This document shows positions 1 through 9,589 of a DNA stretch of 64,000 nucleotides, piece after piece. Source of the DNA: Campylobacter upsaliensis (GTDB lineage: Bacteria; Campylobacterota; Campylobacteria; Campylobacterales; Campylobacteraceae). Below the pieces are notes generated by a model. The model was not told the origin of the DNA and did not search any database. It saw only the letters and a list, made by a program, of their open reading frames with translations. Location of the stretch: the NCBI RefSeq assembly GCF_900637395.1, contig NZ_LR134372.1, forward strand, positions 1,607,551 to 1,671,550, given 5' to 3'. Position 1 is the first letter of the stretch. Every line of letters begins with the position of its first letter. A program made the position numbers and the translations under genes.

Positions 1-110
1 AATTTAGCCAAGGTAAAAGCCGAAGCTAAGATGCGTAAATTTTCATAAAAATCTCTAGCATCAGCCCTTAAAGCGATGGCTTTGGCATATTTTTTTGCTA
101 CCGTATTCAT
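1..110 (-). CDS. atpH: ATP synthase F1 delta subunit, N-terminal part only
   Basis: This is a partial gene that runs off the left edge. Its ATG (108-110) overlaps the atpF stop codon by one base. The visible start, MNTVAKKYAKAIALRADA, is the conserved N-terminal helix of the delta/OSCP subunit, which links the F1 head to the peripheral b/b' stalk. The order atpF'-atpF-atpH is the normal start of the F1 half of the operon in Campylobacter. Only about 36 residues are present, so the call rests on that N-terminus and on position. Confidence 0.88.
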   Translation of the reverse strand, partial: MNTVAKKYAKAIALRADARDFYENLRILASAFTLAK

Positions 111-622
111 TAAGAAGCCTTTTTCATCATAATATTAATAATTTCTTTTTGTCCAAAATGTGCATTATTTTCATCAAAAAGCTCAGCTAAAATTTGAGAG
201 ATGACCTCTTTTTCCATTTTTCTCAATTCATATTCTTTTTGCTCTTCAAAATGCCTATCCAAAAGCGCAAGCTCTCCTTGCAATTCTTCTTTAATCCCGT
301 TTGCTAAAATTTCCGCTTCTTTTTTAGATACAATCAAAGCCTCCGCAGCATTAGCCTTCGCCTCCTCTAGCTTTTTCATTATATCAAGCTTTTTAGATTT
401 ACTTTCAAGCAATTTTTTTTGTATCTCATCTAGTCTAGAAGAAATTTTTAAAATACGACTTTTATAAAAATGCTTCGCAGGATTGACTAATAAATAATAA
501 AGTATCGCAACGAAGATAACAAAATTCACCGTTCTAGGTATAATGTCATACTCTCCACTTCCACTCGGTGCAGCAACAGCACTTAAAGGCAATAAATAAA
601 TAAGATAAATTAACCCCTTCAT
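110..622 (-). CDS. atpF: ATP synthase F0 subunit b
   Basis: Peripheral-stalk subunit b of the F1F0 ATP synthase, 170 residues. An N-terminal hydrophobic segment resembling a signal sequence (about residues 2-18) precedes the usual membrane anchor (about 33-47), as in other Campylobacterota b subunits. The rest is a long charged Lys/Glu-rich coiled coil that reaches F1. I take the ATG at 620-622; a GTG lies directly upstream, but the AGGAG box is better spaced for the ATG. It lies 8 bases below atpF' and overlaps atpH by one base, so the three are translated as one unit. Confidence 0.93.
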   Translation of the reverse strand: MKGLIYLIYLLPLSAVAAPSGSGEYDIIPRTVNFVIFVAILYYLLVNPAKHFYKSRILKISSRLDEIQKKLLESKSKKLDIMKKLEEAKANAAEALIVSKKEAEILANGIKEELQGELALLDRHFEEQKEYELRKMEKEVISQILAELFDENNAHFGQKEIINIMMKKAS

Positions 623-630
623 CACTCTCC

Positions 631-1056
631 TTAAATCTTTTTAATATTATTTTCTAAAAGTTGTTTAAATTCTGGTAAGTTTTTTAATAAATTTTGCTTC
701 AATTCCTCTTTTTGTGCATTAAGCTCGACATAAAAACTTGCCATTTTACACTCAAGCTCTTCCTTCTTTGCTTTAATTGCGACTTGTGCTTCTTCTTTGG
801 CTTGATTAATAGCACTTTGTTTAATTTTATGAATTTCTTCTCTTGTGCTTTGATGGATTTTTTCTACCTCATCGTTTGCTCCAAGCATTTCTTGTGAATT
901 TTCCTTGACCTTATTTTCATCATTTTTAATGGAGCTATTTCTCTCGTCTATAAATCTTAACAAAGGCTTGTATAGCATAGAATTTAAAATCAAAATCATA
1001 ACTAAAAAAATTGCCATTGTGGCTAACATTATCGAAATGTGCATATCTGAAAACAT
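631..1056 (-). CDS. atpF': ATP synthase F0 subunit b'
   Basis: Second, divergent b-type stalk subunit, 141 residues. One N-terminal membrane helix (about residues 8-27) is followed by a conserved region with LYKPLLRFIDER and a charged coiled coil to the end. Having separate b and b' genes is usual in Campylobacterota and photosynthetic bacteria. It is the first gene of this ATP synthase block. A 61-base gap separates it from parB and carries a possible -10 box, so it may have its own promoter. Confidence 0.92.
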   Translation of the reverse strand: MFSDMHISIMLATMAIFLVMILILNSMLYKPLLRFIDERNSSIKNDENKVKENSQEMLGANDEVEKIHQSTREEIHKIKQSAINQAKEEAQVAIKAKKEELECKMASFYVELNAQKEELKQNLLKNLPEFKQLLENNIKKI

Positions 1057-1077
1057 TATTTTCCTTTATCATAAACT

Positions 1078-1083
1078 ATTGTA
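1078..1083 (-). promoter_or_regulatory. Possible -10 box for the atpF'-atpF-atpH operon
   Basis: Read on the minus strand, the parB-atpF' gap contains TTTACAATAG, with TACAAT about 22 bases before the atpF' ATG. Campylobacter sigma-70 promoters often have only a -10 element. There is no independent support. Confidence 0.35.
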
Positions 1084-1117
1084 AATACTGTATCTAAAAC
1101 AAACTAAATTCTAAATT

Positions 1118-1957
1118 TCAAGCTAAAATTTCAAATAATTTTTTAATTTTATCTTTATTTGTTAAATATATTGTTAGTTTTTCCCTTTTATTTTCACACT
1201 TTAAGCCATATTGATTTAAAATTTTCTTAATTTTTTGCATATCCTCATCAAATTCAAAAGAAAATTTTTCATCTTTTGGCTTTTTATTTTTCAAATTTTG
1301 GACGATTTTCTCAGTATCTCTTACACTTAATTTTTGCCCTATAATGCTATCGACCATAGTTTTTTCATCATCTTTTTTAAGTCCAACTAAAATTTTAGCG
1401 TGTCCTTGTGAAATTTTACCCTCACTAATTAATTTTTGCGTTGTTTGTTCTAAATTTAAAAGTCTTAGTGTATTTGTGATTTGCGCGCGACTTTTATGGA
1501 TAATGGACGCTAAATTTTCTTGAGTGATTTGATGCTCTTCAATCAAACTTTTGTAAGAATAAGCCAATTCGATAGGATTTAAATTTTCTCTTTGTATATT
1601 TTCTATCAAAGCAAGTTCTCTAAGCCTTTTTTCCTTGACATCAGCCACAAAAGCCAAAATGCTCTTAAGTCCTAAAATTTTACTCGCCCTAAGCCTACGC
1701 TCTCCCGCGACTAAAATATAACGCCCATCTTTTTTAAGCACGATAATGGGCTGAATGAGTCCATATTCTTTAATAGAATTAGCAAGCTCCTCCAAAGCCT
1801 CTTCGTCAAAATGCTTTCTAGGCTGGTAAGGGTTAAGGTCTATTTTGGCTAAAGGAATTTCGCTGACTTGATTTGTATCCAGTCCTAATTCTTTGCTATA
1901 TACCTCGTCCAAATCGCCGATTAATTTACTTAAACCTTTATCTTTATTTAAACCCAT
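1118..1957 (-). CDS. parB: Chromosome partitioning protein ParB (Spo0J family)
   Basis: ParB/Spo0J centromere-binding protein, about 279 residues. The N-terminal ParB nuclease-like/CTP-binding domain includes the AGERRLRASK box, followed by ENIQRENLNPIE and a central helix-turn-helix region (about residues 130-180, with ISQGHAKILVGL). The C-terminus is the dimerisation part. It binds parS sites near the origin and works with ParA in segregation. The start is the ATG at 1955-1957 with AGGA seven bases upstream; a TTG one codon earlier is less likely. It follows parA by only a few bases. Confidence 0.94.
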   Translation of the reverse strand: MGLNKDKGLSKLIGDLDEVYSKELGLDTNQVSEIPLAKIDLNPYQPRKHFDEEALEELANSIKEYGLIQPIIVLKKDGRYILVAGERRLRASKILGLKSILAFVADVKEKRLRELALIENIQRENLNPIELAYSYKSLIEEHQITQENLASIIHKSRAQITNTLRLLNLEQTTQKLISEGKISQGHAKILVGLKKDDEKTMVDSIIGQKLSVRDTEKIVQNLKNKKPKDEKFSFEFDEDMQKIKKILNQYGLKCENKREKLTIYLTNKDKIKKLFEILA

Positions 1958-1961
1958 CAAT

Positions 1962-2747
1962 TTATCCTAAAATACAATAAGCCAAATTTTGATACGCCAA
2001 AGAACCGGGTGATTTTATATCATAAAGTATAATGGGCTTCCCAAAACTTGGACTTTCCGCAAGCTTTACATTTCTAGGGATAATGATAAAGTCATCTTCA
2101 CTGCTTTTCATTTTAAAAAGCTGCTTTTTGAAATTTTGCTTTAAATCCTCCACAACATCTTTAGAAAGATTATTTTGCGAACTATACATAGTCGGCAAAA
2201 AGCCCCTAACCTTAAGCTTTGGATTAATCGTTTTTTTAATAATCTTAATGGTATTTAGCACCATAGCCACACCTTCAAGTGCATAAAATTCACATTGTAT
2301 AGGGATAATCACACTATCACTCGCCGCAAAAGCGTTAATGGTAATATTTCCAAGTGCAGGAGGCGAGTCTATAATGATAAAATCATACTTATCCACGACT
2401 TCCTCAAGTTGCCTTTTAAGCATCATTTTCTTTTCATTTCCCTCATCTTTAGCAAGCTCTTGTTCTATACCGACAAGCCCTATATTTGACGGAGCTAAAT
2501 GCAATTGAGGTAATTCTGTTTTTAAAATAATATCACTTAATTTTTTACGACCTATGAAAACATGATAAATATTATATTCATAATTATTTCTGTTAAAACC
2601 AAGTCCTGTTGTTGCATTTGCTTGTGGATCTACATCGATTAAAAGCACCTTTTTTTCTGCTACCGCCAAAGAAGCTGCTAAATTGACCGCTGTGGTCGTT
2701 TTACCCACACCACCTTTTTGATTTGCTATTGTTATCACTTCGCTCAT
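1962..2747 (-). CDS. parA: Chromosome partitioning ATPase ParA (Soj family)
   Basis: Deviant Walker-type ATPase of 261 residues that moves ParB-bound origins along the nucleoid. The P-loop KGGVGKTTT is at residues 11-19, the LLIDVDPQANAT segment is Walker A', and IIIDSPPALG is Walker B. The length is standard. Its ATG overlaps the birA stop by four bases (ATGA), indicating translational coupling, and parB follows within a few bases. The order fmt-birA-parA-parB is the one I recall from C. jejuni. Confidence 0.96.
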   Translation of the reverse strand: MSEVITIANQKGGVGKTTTAVNLAASLAVAEKKVLLIDVDPQANATTGLGFNRNNYEYNIYHVFIGRKKLSDIILKTELPQLHLAPSNIGLVGIEQELAKDEGNEKKMMLKRQLEEVVDKYDFIIIDSPPALGNITINAFAASDSVIIPIQCEFYALEGVAMVLNTIKIIKKTINPKLKVRGFLPTMYSSQNNLSKDVVEDLKQNFKKQLFKMKSSEDDFIIIPRNVKLAESPSFGKPIILYDIKSPGSLAYQNLAYCILG

Positions 2748-3379
2748 CTTAAACTATATACCCTTTTATTTGCTAATAATATCGAACCATCTTCATACAA
2801 AAGGGCATCTTTTAATGCATAAAGCCTACCCTCATAATGGACACTAAATTTTTTTGATTTTTCAAATTCTAACACATACTTACTAAAAATCTGCTTCCAT
2901 AAAAATTTTTTTTCCAAAACTTTTATAAATTCCTCCACCAATTCTTTAATCTCTATTTCAATATCACAAAAGGTGGCATTTTGCGGAGCAAATTTAAGAT
3001 TAAGCCCCATACCACAGACTACAAATTCGCCTATTTTATGACTCATCACTCCGCCGACTTTTTTATCTCCTAAATACAAATCGTTCGACCATTTAAGCCA
3101 AATTTGTGAGCCTTTTTGTGCCAAAAGATCCTTTAAAAGATAGGCAAAATAAATACTCACAGAAGCCAAAGGCAAATCACTTGGCAAATCTTCCTCTCTT
3201 ACGCAAAAAGAAAGATGTAAATTCCCCCTAGAGCTAATCCAAGCATTATCTCTACTCCCCACTCCGCTAGTTTGTTCCAAAGCGTAAATGGCGGTATTTT
3301 GCTTTATCTCATCTTTTCTTATTTGTTCGCATAAAAAAAGCTGCGTGGAGGCTATTTTTTCAATACAAATAATCTGCAC
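2744..3379 (-). CDS. birA: Biotin--[acetyl-CoA carboxylase] ligase
   Basis: Biotin protein ligase of 211 residues that attaches biotin to the acetyl-CoA carboxylase carrier protein. It has the short catalytic domain only, with no N-terminal DNA-binding domain, so it is not the repressor type. SGVGSRDNAW corresponds to the biotinyl-AMP loop and WLKWSNDLYLGDKKVGG to the catalytic Lys region. The start is GTG (3377-3379). The gene overlaps the end of fmt by about 20 bases and parA by four. Confidence 0.92.
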   Translation of the reverse strand: MQIICIEKIASTQLFLCEQIRKDEIKQNTAIYALEQTSGVGSRDNAWISSRGNLHLSFCVREEDLPSDLPLASVSIYFAYLLKDLLAQKGSQIWLKWSNDLYLGDKKVGGVMSHKIGEFVVCGMGLNLKFAPQNATFCDIEIEIKELVEEFIKVLEKKFLWKQIFSKYVLEFEKSKKFSVHYEGRLYALKDALLYEDGSILLANKRVYSLR

Positions 3380-4268
3380 TCTTTAGCCTTTTTCCATTTA
3401 AAAAAGTTCTCCCATCAAGAGGTTTTTTACCACTTTCTTGCAGCACTTTAATCCTTAAAGTTCCTTTTTTACAAGTTAGCAAAAAACTCTCTTTTTCTAG
3501 GGCTAAAATAAGCCCCTCTTTTTCATTTTCCTTTTCATCATAAAGTTCTATGTCTAAAAATTTCAAACCATTTTCCAAAAAAACACCCGGCCAAGGATAA
3601 AAGGCTAAAAATTTACGATATAGCTTTTTTGCATGACTTAAATCTACCAAACCATCTTCTTTTTTGATTTTCTTACAAATGCTAACCTTGCTTTCATCTT
3701 GTTTTTGTGGGGTGATTTGAGAAAAATGACGCAAAGTTTCCACCGCTAAAGAAGCTGCTAAATTTCCAAAAATTTCAAAAACTTCCTCTGCCTTCTTATC
3801 TTTGATATCGCACTCCACGCTTTGTAAAATAGCCCCCGTGTCAAGACCTGCATCCATAAGCATAGAGCAAACTCCACTAACCTCATCGCCATTTAAAATC
3901 GCACTTTGTATGGGACTAGCACCACGGTATTTAGGCAAAAGTGAAGCGTGAAGGTTGATACAAGGAGCTAGATCTAAAATATTTTGTGGCAGTATTTTAC
4001 CATAAGCAGCAACCACTATAAAATCAGGCTTTAAAGCCTTTAAGCTTTCAAAAAGCTCTTCATCTTTAAGACTTTTAGGGGTAAAAATGGGAATTTGAGG
4101 GGCAGTTTTTTGCAAAAAAGCCTTAGTGTCGCTAGGGGTTAAAATTTGTTTTCTTCCCACCGCTTTATCGGGCTGAGTAAAAAGTGCTAAAAGTTCAAAA
4201 TGCCTTAAAAGTTCTTGCAAAATGTGTGTAGCGTAGGCTGGAGTTCCCATAAATACAAGCTTTTTCAT
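3360..4268 (-). CDS. fmt: Methionyl-tRNA formyltransferase
   Basis: Formylates initiator Met-tRNA using 10-formyl-tetrahydrofolate. It has 302 residues, a normal length. The N-terminal formyltransferase domain starts MKKLVFMGTPAYA and contains NLHASLLPKYRGASP, with the catalytic Asn-His-Asp set, followed by an OB-type C-terminal domain. It begins 44 bases after secY, with only a weak inverted repeat between, so it may be read through from the ribosomal operon. birA overlaps its 3' end. Confidence 0.96.
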   Translation of the reverse strand: MKKLVFMGTPAYATHILQELLRHFELLALFTQPDKAVGRKQILTPSDTKAFLQKTAPQIPIFTPKSLKDEELFESLKALKPDFIVVAAYGKILPQNILDLAPCINLHASLLPKYRGASPIQSAILNGDEVSGVCSMLMDAGLDTGAILQSVECDIKDKKAEEVFEIFGNLAASLAVETLRHFSQITPQKQDESKVSICKKIKKEDGLVDLSHAKKLYRKFLAFYPWPGVFLENGLKFLDIELYDEKENEKEGLILALEKESFLLTCKKGTLRIKVLQESGKKPLDGRTFLNGKRLKSADYLY

Positions 4269-4312
4269 ATAAAACCCTTTCGTAAATTTATGGGAAAAGC
4301 CCCAAAAGGACT

Positions 4313-5578
4313 TTAAAGACCTACGGCACTCAAAGTTTGATATTTGCTCATATAAATTTGAGCTTCAATTTTCCTCATCGTATCTAAGGCGACTTGCACG
4401 ACAATCAAAACAGAAGTTCCACCAAAATTAAAAGGAACTCCCATAAATTTCACCAAAACCCAAGGTAAAGTTGCCACCAAAGCAAGATAAATAGAACCTG
4501 AAAGAGTCAGCCTTGAAGCGACCTCATTAAGATACAAAGCCGTCCCCTCACCCGGACGAATGCCTGGGATAAAGCCTCCTTGCTTTTTAAGATTTTCAGC
4601 GATGTCCTTAGCATTAAACACTATACTCGCATAAAAATAGGCAAAAAACACCACAAATAAGAAAGTCAAAATGTGAAACGCATAAGAATTTGGATTTAAA
4701 AAATCATTAACCGCCAAGATGTAAGGATTCGTGCTAGTTTGCAAAATGGTCGCCGGAAACATTAAAATCGCACTTGCAAAAATAGGAGGTATCACACCAC
4801 TTAAATTTACCTTAATAGGGATATAGTTCATAATGCGTTTATTTTGATTTTGCATCACAACCTTACGAGAATAAGAAATGGGAATTCTACGCTCCCCAAG
4901 CTCAACATAAATAATCACACCTATAGTTAATAAAATAAGCAATAAAATCGCAAAAGCAGTTAAGAAATTCATCTCACCTGAATTAATTTGTCCAACGCTG
5001 TTTGAAATGGCTGAAGGTATAGTAGAAACGATACCCGCAAAAATGATAAGTGAGATACCATTACCTACGCCTTTTTGTGTGATTTGCTCTCCTAACCACA
5101 TCAAAAGCATAGTTCCAGCTAGCATAGAAATAGCACATAAAGCGATGAAAGTATTTAAGTCCTCTACCATAATAGCACTTGAACCACCACGCCCGTGCAA
5201 ACTTTGCAAACCTATGGCGACACCTATACTTTGCACTAAGGTAATCACAATGGTCGCATAACGAATAATTTGCATATATTTTTGCATACCATCGCGTTCT
5301 TTTTTCATCTTGCCTATGTTAGGAAAGGTTGCTGCAAGAAGCTCCATAATAATAGAAGCCGTGATATAAGGCATAATCCCCAAGGAGATAATGGAAAATC
5401 TCTCCGCCGCTCCCCCACTAAAAACATTAAAAAGCCCTAACGCATTATTTTCATTATGATTAAAAAATTCTGCAATAACATCAGCATTGACGCCGGGAAC
5501 TGGCACATAAGCTAAAACCCTATAAGCAAATAAAAATGCTAATGTAATTAAAATTTTATTCGTCAATGCTCTATTCAT
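4313..5578 (-). CDS. secY: Protein translocase subunit SecY
   Basis: Central channel of the Sec translocon, 421 residues with ten hydrophobic membrane segments. PVPGVN is near the N-terminus, GIMPYITASIIMEL forms part of the TM2 region, and the cytoplasmic loop LGERRIPISYSRK contacts SecA and the ribosome. It is the last gene of the spc part of the ribosomal run and its ATG overlaps the rplO stop by one base. No adk, map or infA follows, as they do in many bacteria; fmt comes next. Confidence 0.97.
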   Translation of the reverse strand: MNRALTNKILITLAFLFAYRVLAYVPVPGVNADVIAEFFNHNENNALGLFNVFSGGAAERFSIISLGIMPYITASIIMELLAATFPNIGKMKKERDGMQKYMQIIRYATIVITLVQSIGVAIGLQSLHGRGGSSAIMVEDLNTFIALCAISMLAGTMLLMWLGEQITQKGVGNGISLIIFAGIVSTIPSAISNSVGQINSGEMNFLTAFAILLLILLTIGVIIYVELGERRIPISYSRKVVMQNQNKRIMNYIPIKVNLSGVIPPIFASAILMFPATILQTSTNPYILAVNDFLNPNSYAFHILTFLFVVFFAYFYASIVFNAKDIAENLKKQGGFIPGIRPGEGTALYLNEVASRLTLSGSIYLALVATLPWVLVKFMGVPFNFGGTSVLIVVQVALDTMRKIEAQIYMSKYQTLSAVGL

Positions 5579-5970
5579 TATTTTATTCCGCTAAGGCTGA
5601 TATTTTCATCTTTAACTTTAGCTTTTAAATCCTTCGCACTTGCACCGATTAGCTTAATTTTACTAACAGATTTTGAAATTTTATGCACGGATTTAATGCT
5701 CTCAAAAGTGATTTCGCTCAAATCTTTAATGGCTGTAATTTTTTCCACATTAATCACATAAGGTTTTTCGACCTTAGAAGTAAAACCCACTTTTGGCAAT
5801 CTTCTTTGAAGAGGTTGTTGTCCTCCTTCAAAGCCTCTTTTTTCATTGTAACCTTTTCTTGCAGTTTGTCCCTTTCCACCTTTTGTGGCTGTTTTACCCA
5901 TACCACTACCTTGACCGCGACCGATTCTTTTAATTTTTCTTGTCGATCCTGCTGCTTTTGTTAAATTCAT
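5578..5970 (-). CDS. rplO: 50S ribosomal protein L15
   Basis: L15 of the large subunit, 130 residues. The Gly-rich, basic N-terminal extension ([20 protein letters not shown]) penetrates the rRNA core, and a globular C-terminal domain follows. It lies three bases after rpsE, which leaves no room for rpmD (L30), the gene usually found between them. Confidence 0.97.
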   Translation of the reverse strand: MNLTKAAGSTRKIKRIGRGQGSGMGKTATKGGKGQTARKGYNEKRGFEGGQQPLQRRLPKVGFTSKVEKPYVINVEKITAIKDLSEITFESIKSVHKISKSVSKIKLIGASAKDLKAKVKDENISLSGIK

Positions 5971-5973
5971 TTT

Positions 5974-6417
5974 TTATCCTTTTAGCATCGTTAAGGCTTT
6001 GATAGTCGCACGAACCACATTTGCCGAATTATTTGAACCTAAAGATTTTGTTAAAATATCTTTAATCCCAGCAAGCTCTACAATAGGACGCGTAGAACCA
6101 CCAGCGATAACACCCGTTCCCTCACTAGCAGGCTTAAGCAAAATGCGACTTGCATTATACTTAACCTCAACATCGTGAGCTATGGTAGAGCCTTTAGTCT
6201 TAACCTCAACCATATTTTTAAAAGCATCATCAACAGCCTTGCGAATCGCATCTGGGACTTCCTTAGCCTTGCCATAGCCTACGCCGACAAGCCCTTTTCT
6301 ATTACCCACAATCACTAAAGCAGTAAAGCGAAATCTCCTACCACCTTTAACGACCTTAGTAACTCTACCTATATCGACAATGACTTCTTCAAATTCTTCT
6401 CTATTATACTTTTCCAT
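5974..6417 (-). CDS. rpsE: 30S ribosomal protein S5
   Basis: S5, 147 residues. An N-terminal double-stranded-RNA-binding-like domain ([21 protein letters not shown] region, [16 protein letters not shown]) is followed by the C-terminal domain ([11 protein letters not shown]). It helps shape the mRNA entry and decoding region. It lies in the spc operon between rplR and rplO. Confidence 0.97.
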   Translation of the reverse strand: MEKYNREEFEEVIVDIGRVTKVVKGGRRFRFTALVIVGNRKGLVGVGYGKAKEVPDAIRKAVDDAFKNMVEVKTKGSTIAHDVEVKYNASRILLKPASEGTGVIAGGSTRPIVELAGIKDILTKSLGSNNSANVVRATIKALTMLKG

Positions 6418-6426
6418 AAACTCTCC

Positions 6427-6783
6427 TTATAGCCTAATGCCATTTTCTCTTAAAGACTCTGCTAAAGCTGCAATCACTCCGTGATATACATAGCCATTTC
6501 TATCAAAAACGCCTTGTTCTATTTTCTGTGCTTTAAGAACTTTTGCAAATTCTGCACCGATTTTCTTTGCGCCGTCTTTATTTGCCTTAATGCCTAATTT
6601 ATGCCCATCAGCTGCTGCTAAGGTAATATTTTTTACATCATCAATGGCTTGGATATATAAGGTTCTATTAGACTTAAACACAGAAATTCTAGGAAGAGTA
6701 GCACAACCTGAAATTTTAGCCCTAATTCTTCTTTTTCTTTTAATTCTAAGACTGATTTTTCTCTTTAATACATTTGCTCTCAT
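6427..6783 (-). CDS. rplR: 50S ribosomal protein L18
   Basis: L18, 118 residues, a 5S rRNA-binding protein of the central protuberance. It has a basic N-terminal tail ([18 protein letters not shown]) and the conserved [12 protein letters not shown] and [10 protein letters not shown] segments. It sits between rplF and rpsE with short gaps, as in the canonical spc operon. Confidence 0.97.
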   Translation of the reverse strand: MRANVLKRKISLRIKRKRRIRAKISGCATLPRISVFKSNRTLYIQAIDDVKNITLAAADGHKLGIKANKDGAKKIGAEFAKVLKAQKIEQGVFDRNGYVYHGVIAALAESLRENGIRL

Positions 6784-6792
6784 ACCCTATCC

Positions 6793-7329
6793 TTACTTCT
6801 TAGATGTCTTACCAGCTTTGCGGATAATACGCTCATTGGCATATTTCACGCCCTTACCTTTGTATGGCTCTGGTGGTCTAAATTCGCGGATTTGCGCGGC
6901 GACCTGTCCAACGACTTGCTTATCGCTTCCTTTAACAATTACATTATTTTTATCTACGCTAATCTCAATTCCTGCTGGAATTTCGTAATCAATAGGATGA
7001 GAAAAACCAAGATTTAATTCCAAAACCTTGCCCTTTAAAGCCGCCTTATAACCTACTCCATTAATCTCAAGTGTTTTAGAAAACCCTTCCGTCAAGCCTA
7101 CAATGACATTATAAGCTAAAGCTCTATAAGTTCCCCAATAAGCCCTACTTTGTCTATCTTCACCTTTTGGAGAAAAAAGAATCTGATTATCTTTAATCTC
7201 AACATTAACATTTGCCTTAGTGTCTAAGTCCTTTGCCAAATTTCCTTTTTTAAATTTAAGCAAAGTTCCTTCTAATTTTACCTCTACGCCATTAGGGATA
7301 GAGATAGGTTGCTTACCTATACGAGACAT
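6793..7329 (-). CDS. rplF: 50S ribosomal protein L6
   Basis: L6, 178 residues, two tandem L6 folds. It starts [15 protein letters not shown] and carries the C-terminal signature [15 protein letters not shown], which lies near the factor-binding site of the large subunit. A 75-base gap separates it from rpsH, the largest gap inside this ribosomal run; I see no ORF or clear hairpin there. Confidence 0.97.
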   Translation of the reverse strand: MSRIGKQPISIPNGVEVKLEGTLLKFKKGNLAKDLDTKANVNVEIKDNQILFSPKGEDRQSRAYWGTYRALAYNVIVGLTEGFSKTLEINGVGYKAALKGKVLELNLGFSHPIDYEIPAGIEISVDKNNVIVKGSDKQVVGQVAAQIREFRPPEPYKGKGVKYANERIIRKAGKTSKK

Positions 7330-7404
7330 ATTTTTTCCTTTTTATTTGTCTAGGATATTTCTACTTTTATAAAGAATGGATACCCAATGCCATAAAAAGC
7401 AGAT

Positions 7405-7800
7405 TTACCAAATGGTGCATAAAATTTCGCCACCAACACCAGCTTTAAAAGCTTCATCGTTAGCTAAAACGCCACGACTAGTGCTAACTACGATAGTACC
7501 ATAACCATTTTTAAAGCGTTTAATTTCATCTTTGCCTTTATAAACGCGGCGACCCGGCTTAGAAATTCTCTTAAGCTCATTAATAACGCTTTTGCCTTTT
7601 TCATCATATTTCAAAACAACATTGATAAATTTTTTCTTGTCTTCCTCGACAACATTAAAGCTATCAATATAACCCTTAGCTTGAAAAATCCCTACCAAAG
7701 CTTCCACAACCTTAGAGTGCAAAAGCTTAGTCGTTTCAAGTCTTCTCATACCTGCATTACGAATTCTTGTAAGAGAATCTGAAATTATATCATTAATCAT
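7405..7800 (-). CDS. rpsH: 30S ribosomal protein S8
   Basis: S8, 131 residues, binds the central domain of 16S rRNA. It starts [20 protein letters not shown] and ends with the typical [13 protein letters not shown] and GGEILCTIW. In other bacteria S8 can repress the spc operon by binding its mRNA; no such site was identified here. Confidence 0.97.
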   Translation of the reverse strand: MINDIISDSLTRIRNAGMRRLETTKLLHSKVVEALVGIFQAKGYIDSFNVVEEDKKKFINVVLKYDEKGKSVINELKRISKPGRRVYKGKDEIKRFKNGYGTIVVSTSRGVLANDEAFKAGVGGEILCTIW

Positions 7801-7809
7801 ATTTTATCC

Positions 7810-7995
7810 TTACCAACTTGCTTTTTTAAGACCCGGGATTAAGCCTTCATTGCCCATTTTTCTAAGGCAAACTCTGCAAATTCCAAAATCTCTATAAACT
7901 GAATGCGGACGCCCACAAATTTGACATCTTGTGTAGCCACGAACTTTAAATTTAGGCTTGCGTGCTGCTTTTGCGATCATTGATTTTTTAGCCAT
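7810..7995 (-). CDS. rpsN: 30S ribosomal protein S14, zinc-binding type
   Basis: S14 of the short, zinc-binding (C+) type, 61 residues, with four cysteines in CQIC and CRVC. I place the start at the ATG (7993-7995), giving [17 protein letters not shown] longer reading frame starting upstream would run into rplE and has no family support. It follows rplE by one base. Confidence 0.96.
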   Translation of the reverse strand: MAKKSMIAKAARKPKFKVRGYTRCQICGRPHSVYRDFGICRVCLRKMGNEGLIPGLKKASW

Positions 7996-7996
7996 A

Positions 7997-8539
7997 TTAC
8001 TTTCCTTTTGCAAATGGCACACCGATAAGCTCTAAAAGCTTTTGTGCCTCTTTATCATTTTGTGCAGTTGTAACGATAGAAATATTCATTCCGTGAGTGC
8101 GTAAAATTTTATCATACTCTACTTCTGGAAACATTAACTGCTCATTAAGTCCAAAATTATAATTTCCCCTACCATCAAAACCATCACGACTTAGCCCTCT
8201 AAAATCTTTCACCCTTGGAAGTGCAATAGAAATAAGCTTATCTAAAAAGGCAAACATATTGTCCTTTCTTAAAGTTACCATCACACCCACAGGGAATCCC
8301 TCACGCACCTTAAAGCCTGCGACAGACTTTTTGGCTTTAGTAATCACAGCTCTTTGTCCGGCGATTAAAGAAATCGTATCTGCTACATTTTGTAATACTT
8401 TTTGATCCTTAGCTAATTCTCCAGCACCCACACTAATCACAACCTTTTCAAGAGCAGGGATAAGCATAGGATTTTTAATATCAAATTCCTTAACTAAAGC
8501 CGCTTTAATATCTTGACTATATTTTTCTTTTAATCTCAT
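7997..8539 (-). CDS. rplE: 50S ribosomal protein L5
   Basis: L5, 180 residues, a 5S rRNA-binding protein that contacts the P-site tRNA. The conserved [28 protein letters not shown] and [16 protein letters not shown] segments are present. It lies between rplX and rpsN as in the standard spc order. Confidence 0.97.
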   Translation of the reverse strand: MRLKEKYSQDIKAALVKEFDIKNPMLIPALEKVVISVGAGELAKDQKVLQNVADTISLIAGQRAVITKAKKSVAGFKVREGFPVGVMVTLRKDNMFAFLDKLISIALPRVKDFRGLSRDGFDGRGNYNFGLNEQLMFPEVEYDKILRTHGMNISIVTTAQNDKEAQKLLELIGVPFAKGK

Positions 8540-8547
8540 AGCCTCTC

Positions 8548-8775
8548 CTAAATTTTTGCCACATTAGAAATATCCATAGGCATTTCTTTATTAACAAAGC
8601 CTCCATTTGGATTTTTCTCACTCGGCTTAATAGCTTTTTTTGCGATTTTACAACCTTCAACCACAACCTTAAGTGTTTTAGGATACACCGCTAAAACTTT
8701 ACCTGTTTTACCCTTATCATCACCTGTGATAATCTTAACGCTATCACCTTTTTTGATTTTTAATTTTATTGCCAT
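8548..8775 (-). CDS. rplX: 50S ribosomal protein L24
   Basis: L24, 75 residues, an assembly initiator protein of the large subunit. An N-terminal KOW motif ([22 protein letters not shown]) is followed by the [18 protein letters not shown] tail. The ATG overlaps the rplN stop by one base. It is shorter than E. coli L24 but normal for Campylobacter. Confidence 0.96.
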   Translation of the reverse strand: MAIKLKIKKGDSVKIITGDDKGKTGKVLAVYPKTLKVVVEGCKIAKKAIKPSEKNPNGGFVNKEMPMDISNVAKI

Positions 8776-9143
8776 TATAATACCTCCGGTGCTAGTGAAA
8801 CAATTTTCATAAAGCCACCATATCTAACTTCTCTGCCAACAGGTCCAAAAATACGCGTTCCCACAGGCTCTCTTTTAGCATCAAGTATAACAGCCGCATT
8901 TTCATCAAAACGAATCAAAGAACCATTATCTCTATGAATTTCTTTTTTTGTTCTAACAATCACTGCTTTAACAACCTGACCTTTTTTCACTTTTCCATTA
9001 GGCAAAGCCTTCTTAACCGATGCGACTATCACATCACCTACGGTAGCATAGCGTCTTTTACTACCTCCTAAAACCTTAATACACATTAGCTCTTTTGCGC
9101 CACTATTATCAGCTACCGCAAGTCTTGTAAAACTTTGTATCAT
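8775..9143 (-). CDS. rplN: 50S ribosomal protein L14
   Basis: L14, 122 residues. It starts [22 protein letters not shown] and contains [11 protein letters not shown] and [11 protein letters not shown], all hallmark segments. It lies at the subunit interface. It overlaps rpsQ by four bases and rplX by one. Confidence 0.97.
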   Translation of the reverse strand: MIQSFTRLAVADNSGAKELMCIKVLGGSKRRYATVGDVIVASVKKALPNGKVKKGQVVKAVIVRTKKEIHRDNGSLIRFDENAAVILDAKREPVGTRIFGPVGREVRYGGFMKIVSLAPEVL

Positions 9144-9394
9144 GACTCAGCTCCTGCTACTAATACAGATTTTAAGCGAAATGATTTTCTTTTTGAAATA
9201 GGTCTGCACTCTACTGCCGCAACCACATCTCCCACTTTAGCTTCATTTCTTTCATCGTGAATTAAATATTTTTTAAAGCGTTTAACAATTTTTCTATATC
9301 TTGGATGAACGACCTTTCTTTCTACCAAAATACTAGCTGTTTTATCTCCAGCAATTTTCACAACAACGCCTTGAATTTCTCTTTTAAATGTCAT
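9140..9394 (-). CDS. rpsQ: 30S ribosomal protein S17
   Basis: S17, 84 residues from the ATG at 9392-9394 ([18 protein letters not shown]), which has AAGGA six bases upstream. A TTG two codons earlier is possible but poorly spaced. The [19 protein letters not shown] segment is the OB-fold RNA-binding core that binds 16S rRNA. It overlaps rplN by four bases. Confidence 0.95.
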   Translation of the reverse strand: MTFKREIQGVVVKIAGDKTASILVERKVVHPRYRKIVKRFKKYLIHDERNEAKVGDVVAAVECRPISKRKSFRLKSVLVAGAES

Positions 9395-9403
9395 ACTCAA
9401 TCC

Positions 9404-9589
9404 TTATCTTAAAGCGCTAATTGCTGTATTTATTCTAGCAATGTCTTTTTTAACTTGACTAATTTCTTTAGGATTAGTCAATTGCATTGTTTTTAGCTTT
9501 TGTTTCAAGGTAAATAAAAGCAACTTTTTTTCTTTTAGCATAGCATTAAGCTCAACAGCTGTTTTATCCTTAATCTCAGTATATTTCAT
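9404..9589 (-). CDS. rpmC: 50S ribosomal protein L29
   Basis: L29, 61 residues, a two-helix protein near the peptide exit. The start at 9587-9589 gives [18 protein letters not shown]. An upstream in-frame start lies deeper inside rplP and is less likely. The gene overlaps the rplP 3' end by 14 bases. Confidence 0.94.
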   Translation of the reverse strand: MKYTEIKDKTAVELNAMLKEKKLLLFTLKQKLKTMQLTNPKEISQVKKDIARINTAISALR

